Origin: Candidatus Poribacteria bacterium
GTDB lineage: Bacteria; Poribacteria; WGA-4E; B28-G17
Length of the DNA: 10,339 nt
Direction: 5' to 3'
NCBI GenBank assembly: GCA_003645735.1
Contig: QNBQ01000027.1
Coordinates: 1-10,339, forward strand
In this document: positions 5,346 through 10,339 of the stretch, piece after piece
Layout: each line of letters begins with the position of its first letter
Numbering within the stretch: the stretch's first letter is position 1
Position numbers and translations under genes: made by a program
The notes under the pieces: generated by a model
What the model saw: only the letters and a program-made list of their open reading frames with translations
The model's database searches: none
Told to the model about the DNA's origin: nothing

Positions 5346-6929
5346 ATGAGGCTCAGCAAGCCGAACAGGAGCGCGGCAACTCTCACCAGGACGAGGGTGC
5401 CCGATGTGAACCCCTCAAGCGGGCTGTGTGTGACCTGCCTCGTTGGATGTCCCGGGCTCTGCGAAGTGGGGAGGTCGGCCATAAGGGGAAGGGAGGTCAT
5501 CTACCCCGCTCCCTTTGGGAGTATAACCGTAGGGGCGGAGAAGGATTACCCCGTCGATTTCTCCCACTTCCAGATAATGGGGACCACCGTGGGAGCCGTT
5601 GGTGTGGAGGAGGATCCCGACGCGGCCATTTTCCCCAACGTATCCGTGGAGACGGCGATAGGAGGGGATGGAGGCCCCGAGATAAGGCTGAGGCTCCCTG
5701 TGGTCATTCCCGGGTTGGGCTCGACGGACATCGCCAAGAGGTTCGGAGAGGCCATATACGCGGGGGCGGCCCTGTCGGGCATAGTTTGCGTGGTAGGGGA
5801 GAACGTCTGCGCCATGGACCCTGAGGCGGAGATAAGGGACGGGCAGGTCCGAAGGTCGCCGGACATGGAGAAAAGGGTCAACTCCTTCAAGAGATGGTTC
5901 GACGGAAAATACGGGGGCATAGCCGTCCAGGTGAACGTCGAGGACTACAGGCTGGGAGTCCACAGATACGTCATCGAGTCGCTCGGGGTGGAAGCAATCG
6001 AAATCAAGTGGGGTCAGGGAGCGAAGGACATCGGGGGTGAGGTGAAGCTGCCCACGCTGGAAAGAGCCCTTCAACTCAAGGAGAGGGGCTACCTGGTTCT
6101 CCCCGACCCCGAAGAGCCCGCCGTCCAGGAGGCGGCCAAGGCCGGGTTGATAAAGGAGTTCGAACGCCACTCCAGGGTGGGAATGGTCTCCGAGGAAGCC
6201 TTTATGAAGCAGGTGGAGGAGATAAGGGATGCGGGGGCCAAATATGTTTTCCTCAAGACGGGAGCATACAGGCCCAGGGATCTCGCCTTGGCCCTCAAGC
6301 TCTCCTCGGAGGCGGGAATAGATCTCCTCACCGTTGACGGGGCGGGAGGGGGAACGGCCATGAGCCCCTGGAGGATGATGAACGAATGGGGCATCCCCAC
6401 CGTCTACCTTGAGGCCCTCGCCTACCGCTACGCCCAAACGCTGGCGGAGAAGGGGAAACGCGTTCCGGATATCGTCATCGCGGGAGGCCTCTCCCTCGAA
6501 GACCACGTGTTCAAGGCTCTGGCCCTCGGAGCGCCCTTCGTTAAGGCGGTGGGGATGGCAAGGGCGCCGTTGACCGCTGTCCACGTGGCGGAGACCGTGG
6601 CTTCCTCGCTGGAGAAGGGCCAGGTTCCCAAGCCTTACGAGAAATACGGCAAATCCCTCGAGGAGGTCTTCTATTCCGCCTACGAGCTCAAGCAGAAGCT
6701 GGGGAAGGAGTTCGAGGAGCTCCCCAAAGGGGCTATAGGCCTTTACACCTTCCTGGAGAGGATCAAGGTCGGATTACAGCAGCTCATGTGCGGTGCCAGG
6801 AAGTTCGCCCTCGAACACCTCTCCCGCGAAGACATAGCCGCCCTGACCGAGGAGGCCGCCAGAATAACCGGCATCAAGCACATCATGGAGATTGACATGG
6901 AGGAGGCGGAGAAGATCCTCTCCTCCTGA
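5346..6929 (+). CDS. FMN-binding glutamate-synthase-family oxidoreductase
   Basis: This 527-residue cytoplasmic protein contains the FMN-binding (alpha/beta)8 domain of glutamate synthase. It shows the KWGQGAKDIGG segment (221-231), VDGAGGGTAMSPW (330-342) and the FMN-phosphate region IAGGLSLEDHVFKALALGA (378-396). The class II glutamine amidotransferase domain is missing, so it cannot release ammonia from glutamine by itself. The N-terminus holds a tight cysteine cluster, Cys28, Cys31, Cys35 and Cys39 (CxxCxxxCxxxC), which looks like an iron-sulfur or zinc site. The usual 3Fe-4S cysteine motif after the barrel is absent; the only later cysteines are 148, 155 and 482. Similar stand-alone proteins occur in anaerobes such as clostridia and are annotated only as glutamate-synthase-related. 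The acceptor and product are unknown. It follows trkHA but appears to have its own promoter at 5276-5305. Confidence 0.87.
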   Translation: MRLSKPNRSAATLTRTRVPDVNPSSGLCVTCLVGCPGLCEVGRSAIRGREVIYPAPFGSITVGAEKDYPVDFSHFQIMGTTVGAVGVEEDPDAAIFPNVSVETAIGGDGGPEIRLRLPVVIPGLGSTDIAKRFGEAIYAGAALSGIVCVVGENVCAMDPEAEIRDGQVRRSPDMEKRVNSFKRWFDGKYGGIAVQVNVEDYRLGVHRYVIESLGVEAIEIKWGQGAKDIGGEVKLPTLERALQLKERGYLVLPDPEEPAVQEAAKAGLIKEFERHSRVGMVSEEAFMKQVEEIRDAGAKYVFLKTGAYRPRDLALALKLSSEAGIDLLTVDGAGGGTAMSPWRMMNEWGIPTVYLEALAYRYAQTLAEKGKRVPDIVIAGGLSLEDHVFKALALGAPFVKAVGMARAPLTAVHVAETVASSLEKGQVPKPYEKYGKSLEEVFYSAYELKQKLGKEFEELPKGAIGLYTFLERIKVGLQQLMCGARKFALEHLSREDIAALTEEAARITGIKHIMEIDMEEAEKILSS

Positions 6930-6950
6930 CGGTGGTCTGGAATTATAGTG

Positions 6951-6978
6951 GGGGTGAGGGGACATCCCCCCTCACCCC
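6951..6978. terminator. GC-rich hairpin between convergent genes
   Basis: GGGGTGAGGGG (6951-6961) pairs perfectly with CCCCTCACCCC (6968-6978): 11 bp with a 6-base loop. It fills the 49-base gap between two convergent genes and abuts the stop codon of the secreted-protein gene, so it could serve both strands. No run of T follows on either strand, so it is not a classical intrinsic terminator and may instead protect 3' ends or act with Rho. Confidence 0.55.
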
Positions 6979-9900
6979 TCACTTGAGAACCGCCGCCTTC
7001 ACCACGCCCTCGTATCCCTTCGCCTTCAGGTGGATGAAGTATATCCCGCTGGCGAGCCGCTCGCCCGCCTCGTCCCTGCCGTCCCACCTGACCACGTGAT
7101 ACCCCGGCCTCAGAACCCCCAAATCGATCCTCCTAACCAACCTGCCCACACCATCGTAGATCGATATGACCGCCCTGCCCTCCTCGGCGAGGAGGAACGG
7201 TATCCAGGTCTCCGGGTTGAAGGGATTGGGGTAGTTTCTCAGGAGGGCGGTTTGGAGGGCGAGCTTGACCTTTACGACCCCCCCGTCCTCCGCAACGCCC
7301 CACATCGATGAGGGGATCGCCGTCGGGAACCTCACCGAGTTAAACGGCCTTCCCAGCCCTATGAGGAGATACCCGTCGGACAGCTCGATCGAGCGGGCCC
7401 CATCGATCCCTTCGAGGGGGAGATCCGATATCAGCGCCCACATCGGCCTCTGAAGCCTGAGCGAGCCGTTCTCCGGCCTCGCCAGCACCACGCCGCCCGC
7501 CCTCAGAGGCGGCGCGCCGATCGAGATGACCTCGCCGTAATGCTTGGCCACCAGGGCTATGTCGAAGATGTCAACCGCGCCGTTAGAGTCGACGTCCGCC
7601 TCCCACCCTTTCTGATCGGGCGAGGTTATCCGCCTGCCGTAGCTGCGGGCCACCCCGACCAGGTCGAGTATATCGACCCTCCCGTCCAGGTTGACGTCCC
7701 ACGGGGAGGTGTTTATCGTGAAGGTGACCGGCTTGGCCTTCACCCCCTCGGGGTTTTCGGCGACGATCGTGACGACGTGCAGCCCCTTCTCCTCGAGCTG
7801 TCTTTGGGCCTCGAAGAGGCCGTCCCCGTCGGGATCGGTCAGCTCGATGATGATCCTTTCGCCCGATGGGGTGAGGATCGTCGCCGTAACCTTCGTCGCT
7901 CCCCTGGCCCTGAGCCATATCCTGGCCGGCCCCTCCAGCAGCTTCATCCTGGAGGGCCACTCCTCCACGACCGCCGGCGGCGCCGGGTTTTTGAGCGTCA
8001 CCTCGACGGTCTTGAAGGCCGAGTTGCCCGCCTCATCGGTCAGCTTGATCCTGATCGTTTTGACCCCGTTCTCCGCCGCGTTCTCCTCCGAGATCGAAAC
8101 CGTCCCCCGATACCTGCCCTCCGCCACCTCCTTCAGGGGGATCGGCTCGGCCTTGGTCGTGTCCAGCTCGCTCAGGTCGACCTCCGCGCTGCCGTTGGGC
8201 TCGCCGATGACGGTTATAGAGATCGAATCGCCGTTTTTCACCGTCGTCCTGCTCAGCTCGACCTTCTCTATCCAGGTGTAGGTGTCCAGCCTCAGGTTGA
8301 CCATCGCCATCCCCTTCGATACGTCCTCGTCGGTCAGCTTGTAGGCGACCGATCTGCCGGCGTAGGATACGATCACCTCATCGCCCGCCTCGGCCAGGGT
8401 CGTCCCCTGAGGGGCGGTGAAGGTCGCCCTGTAGATGCCGAGCTTGTCGGCTTTAACGGTCAGCTTCAGCCCCTTTGTGACCAGCTCGACGGTCACCTCG
8501 GCCTCGGGTATCGGCACGCCGTTTTCGATAACTCCGCCGCTGACGACGAAGACGACGGGCTGCTCCTCCTCGGCGATCAACTCTATGGCCGTGGATTTGG
8601 AGAGGACGACGCTGTAGTAGCCGGAGAGGGTGATCTTATCCCCCGCCGGTATGTTGCGGGTCGTGACCGCCTTGACGGTTACCGTCTCCTCTCCCCTCTC
8701 GAAATCGGTTATCCTCATATCGCCCGTCAGCTCCAGGAGTATATCGCCGACGACGGCGTTTATCGAGAGGTCGTAGGTTCCCGTCTTTTCGGCGGCGAAA
8801 TCCCATTCGGGGAACTCCTTCGGCACCTCGAAGCCCCAGTTTTGGAAGAGCGGGCTGGTCGGCGTCGCCTTCACGGTGTAGCTCTCCTTCACCTCGTAGC
8901 TCCCCTTCTCCAGCTTCAACGTCTTGTGCACGGCCAGCGATGTCCCCTTGACGGGCGGTATCTCGATCTTCTCCTCAGTCCCGTCCTCCTTGATCAGCGT
9001 CACCGTCACCTCGGTCTCGATCCCGTATTCCAGCTCCAGCTGGAATCCCTTCGGTATGGAGAAGGGGGAGATCAGCTCCATCGGCGGTATTTCGCCCTCC
9101 ATCCTCTCCCCCTCGACCGGCGGGTTGCTCAGCTCGATCTGGATCGTCCGGGTCGACTCGTTCCCGGCCCGATCGGTCAGCTTAACGGTTACGGTTTTGA
9201 TGCCGTCCGGCGCCTCGTTTTTGAGCGAGACGATCGTCCTCAGCTCGTAAACCCCGGGGGAGATCTCGGGCAGCTCGACCGGTTCGGTCCTCGTGGTATC
9301 GAGCTCCGACAGATCGGCCTCGGCCCTTCCTCCCGGCTCGCCGGTCAGCCTCAGCGCGAACGACTCGCCGTTCCTGACCTTCGATTTGTCCAGCTCGACC
9401 GAGTCGATCCGGGCGACCGTGTCGACGGATAGGTTCACCTCGGCGGCGCCCCGGGAGACGTCCTCTTCGGTCAGGGCTTTTGACGCCTCGAACCCCTTAT
9501 AGGTCACCTTGACCCGGTCGCCGGCCTCCGCGAGGGTCGTCCCGGCGGGTGCGGTGAAGACCGCTTTGAAGGCGCCTTGATCGTCGGTCGCGACCTCAAG
9601 CTTTAAATCCCTGTCGACCAGCTCGACGACGACGGACGCCCCCTTGGCCGGTTGCTCGTTTTCGATGATCCTGCCCGTCACGACGAAGGCCGTCTGACCC
9701 TCCTCGGTCTTGGCCACCAATCTCACGGAGGATTGGCGGGAGAACCGGATCGAGAACCCCATGCTGTATTTGACCTCCTCGCCCTGCATGATGTTCCGCG
9801 AGGCGACCAGCTCGACCGGCACCACATCCCCCAGCTCGCCCATCTCCGAGAGGGTCAGGTCGCCGCCGACCGCCACCTCCAGCCCGGTAACCGTCGCCGA

Positions 9901-10311
9901 GACGCTCAGCTCGTATATCCCCGGGTCCTCCGCCGTGAAGCTCCACTCTATGGGATCGCTCTCCCCGCCCAAAACCTTCCCCTGGAGCAGGGGGTTGTCG
10001 GGCGTCGCGGTGATCGTGTATCTCTCGACCACCCTGTAGCTCCCCTTGGCCAGCTCGACGCTTCTCCCATCGCTCAGGGAGATCCCATCGGCCGAGAGCT
10101 CAAAGCTCGCCGTTTCGGCGCCCGTCTCATCCAGGATCGATACCGCCGCTTTGATGCCGATCGAGTAGTTTATCGTGAACCCGAACCCCTGGGGTATAGG
10201 CGAGGGGGCGTTGAACGACCCGCCCAACTCGCCCTTTATCTCCTCGCCCCAGGCCGCGGGGAAAAATAAAAACGAAAGCGTTAACGCCGCGCACAACGCT
10301 GCGTTCCTCAT
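6979..10311 (-). CDS. Large secreted protein: two tandem repeat units, dockerin-like module, FlgD/Por-type C-terminal domain
   Basis: This 1110-residue protein begins with a Sec signal peptide (MRNAALCAALTLSFLFFPAA, likely cut near residue 22) and should be exported. Residues about 27-397 and 404-777 are two diverged copies of one unit. Each ends with a carboxypeptidase-regulatory-like or CnaB-like part (about 208-295; 587-674) and an Ig-like part (about 302-395; 681-775). A further beta-rich part spans 785-868. A dockerin-like module follows with two calcium loops: Asp872, Asn874, Asp876, Asp880, Asp883, and Asp906, Asp908, Asn910, Asp914, Asp917. The C-terminus starts NYPNPFNPETWIPF (1026-1039) and ends with a FlgD-like beta domain of the kind found at the end of surface proteins sorted by type IX or similar routes. 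No catalytic domain is recognised; an adhesive or structural surface role is inferred. The ATG at 10311 is preferred over an upstream TTG because GGGAGG lies 7 bases before it. Confidence 0.88.
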   Translation of the reverse strand: MRNAALCAALTLSFLFFPAAWGEEIKGELGGSFNAPSPIPQGFGFTINYSIGIKAAVSILDETGAETASFELSADGISLSDGRSVELAKGSYRVVERYTITATPDNPLLQGKVLGGESDPIEWSFTAEDPGIYELSVSATVTGLEVAVGGDLTLSEMGELGDVVPVELVASRNIMQGEEVKYSMGFSIRFSRQSSVRLVAKTEEGQTAFVVTGRIIENEQPAKGASVVVELVDRDLKLEVATDDQGAFKAVFTAPAGTTLAEAGDRVKVTYKGFEASKALTEEDVSRGAAEVNLSVDTVARIDSVELDKSKVRNGESFALRLTGEPGGRAEADLSELDTTRTEPVELPEISPGVYELRTIVSLKNEAPDGIKTVTVKLTDRAGNESTRTIQIELSNPPVEGERMEGEIPPMELISPFSIPKGFQLELEYGIETEVTVTLIKEDGTEEKIEIPPVKGTSLAVHKTLKLEKGSYEVKESYTVKATPTSPLFQNWGFEVPKEFPEWDFAAEKTGTYDLSINAVVGDILLELTGDMRITDFERGEETVTVKAVTTRNIPAGDKITLSGYYSVVLSKSTAIELIAEEEQPVVFVVSGGVIENGVPIPEAEVTVELVTKGLKLTVKADKLGIYRATFTAPQGTTLAEAGDEVIVSYAGRSVAYKLTDEDVSKGMAMVNLRLDTYTWIEKVELSRTTVKNGDSISITVIGEPNGSAEVDLSELDTTKAEPIPLKEVAEGRYRGTVSISEENAAENGVKTIRIKLTDEAGNSAFKTVEVTLKNPAPPAVVEEWPSRMKLLEGPARIWLRARGATKVTATILTPSGERIIIELTDPDGDGLFEAQRQLEEKGLHVVTIVAENPEGVKAKPVTFTINTSPWDVNLDGRVDILDLVGVARSYGRRITSPDQKGWEADVDSNGAVDIFDIALVAKHYGEVISIGAPPLRAGGVVLARPENGSLRLQRPMWALISDLPLEGIDGARSIELSDGYLLIGLGRPFNSVRFPTAIPSSMWGVAEDGGVVKVKLALQTALLRNYPNPFNPETWIPFLLAEEGRAVISIYDGVGRLVRRIDLGVLRPGYHVVRWDGRDEAGERLASGIYFIHLKAKGYEGVVKAAVLK
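7981..9102 (-). repeat. Second copy of the ~379-residue unit (coding repeat)
   Basis: Residues about 404-777 of the secreted protein. It aligns with the first copy at a constant offset of 379-380 residues. Shared strings include KGSY, ESYTVKATP (first copy ERYTITATP), GTTLAEAGD at 636-644 (first copy 257-265) and DLSELDTT at 712-719 (first copy 333-340). The DNA has diverged: six of the eight DLSELDTT codons differ by synonymous changes (8155-8178 against 9292-9315). Confidence 0.85.
9121..10233 (-). repeat. First copy of the ~379-residue unit (coding repeat)
   Basis: Residues about 27-397 of the secreted protein, directly after the signal peptide. It starts GELGGSFNAPSPIPQGF, which matches PPMELISPFSIPKGF in the second copy, and ends with IQIELSNPP, matching VEVTLKNPAPP. 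The domain order is the same in both copies: an N-terminal beta-rich part, a CnaB-like part and an Ig-like part. Confidence 0.85.
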
Positions 10312-10318
10312 CGCTCCG

Positions 10319-10324
10319 CCTCCC
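10319..10324 (-). promoter_or_regulatory. Ribosome binding site for the secreted-protein gene
   Basis: On the minus strand GGGAGG ends 7 bases before the ATG at 10311. This supports that start, which places the signal peptide right at the N-terminus. The promoter must lie beyond the window. Confidence 0.75.
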
Positions 10325-10339
10325 TGCAAGGTTTGGGGA

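Noticed and set aside
7540..9432. A 630-codon open frame on the plus strand opposite the secreted-protein gene
   Set aside because: It mirrors the codon bias of the real gene, has a low-complexity Arg/Leu/Asp/Gly-rich product without recognisable domains, and the minus-strand frame has a signal peptide, repeats and known modules.
8157..9620. Many copies of CAGCTCGAC-like 9-mers on the plus strand
   Set aside because: They encode Val/Ile-Glu-Leu on the minus strand in a beta-rich protein with strong codon preference; their spacing follows the protein strands, not a DNA repeat.

Overview
The window is dense, GC-rich bacterial DNA with nine short-spaced genes on both strands and no gap longer than about 165 bases. 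Lineage is inferred from one protein. The large secreted protein at the right end has a dockerin-like double calcium loop (DVNLDGRVDILD) followed by a C-terminal module beginning NYPNPFNPETWIPF. That combination is very common in Candidatus Poribacteria, so this or a related uncultured lineage is the best guess. Arginine is often AGG and isoleucine often ATA. No mobile element, phage gene, CRISPR array, tRNA or rRNA was seen.

Left region (1-1766). A truncated gene on the minus strand encodes the N-terminus of a histone-deacetylase-family amidohydrolase. Facing away from it across a back-to-back promoter region is a probable two-gene operon: a Gfo/Idh/MocA-family NAD(P)-dependent oxidoreductase, then a small FmdB-type zinc-ribbon protein. 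The zinc-ribbon gene overlaps the convergent wecB by 8 bases, inside a 12-base perfect palindrome.

Centre (1759-5211). wecB (UDP-N-acetylglucosamine 2-epimerase) is transcribed leftward. The K+ uptake pair trkH-trkA is transcribed rightward. They share a 165-base divergent promoter region. wecB appears to have a promoter so close to its ATG that its mRNA could be leaderless. trkH has a predicted leader of about 80 bases with an 8-bp hairpin and no clear Shine-Dalgarno. trkA follows trkH after 3 bases and encodes a short, single-RCK regulator (222 aa).

Right region (5212-10339). A 134-base spacer carries an AT-rich 19-base palindrome, a TTGACA promoter and an inverted repeat at the predicted start of transcription. 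After it comes a 527-residue FMN-binding glutamate-synthase-like oxidoreductase, which has an N-terminal four-cysteine cluster and lacks the glutaminase domain. A GC-rich hairpin separates it from the convergent gene for a 1110-residue secreted protein made of two diverged copies of a unit of about 379 residues, a dockerin-like module and a FlgD/Por-type C-terminal domain.

Apart from the trkHA pair and the oxidoreductase/zinc-ribbon pair, the genes look like independent housekeeping or envelope functions. No clear multi-gene novel system is visible. The best leads are the cysteine-clustered glutamate-synthase relative, the regulatory dyads before it, the leaders of wecB and trkH, and the duplicated secreted protein.
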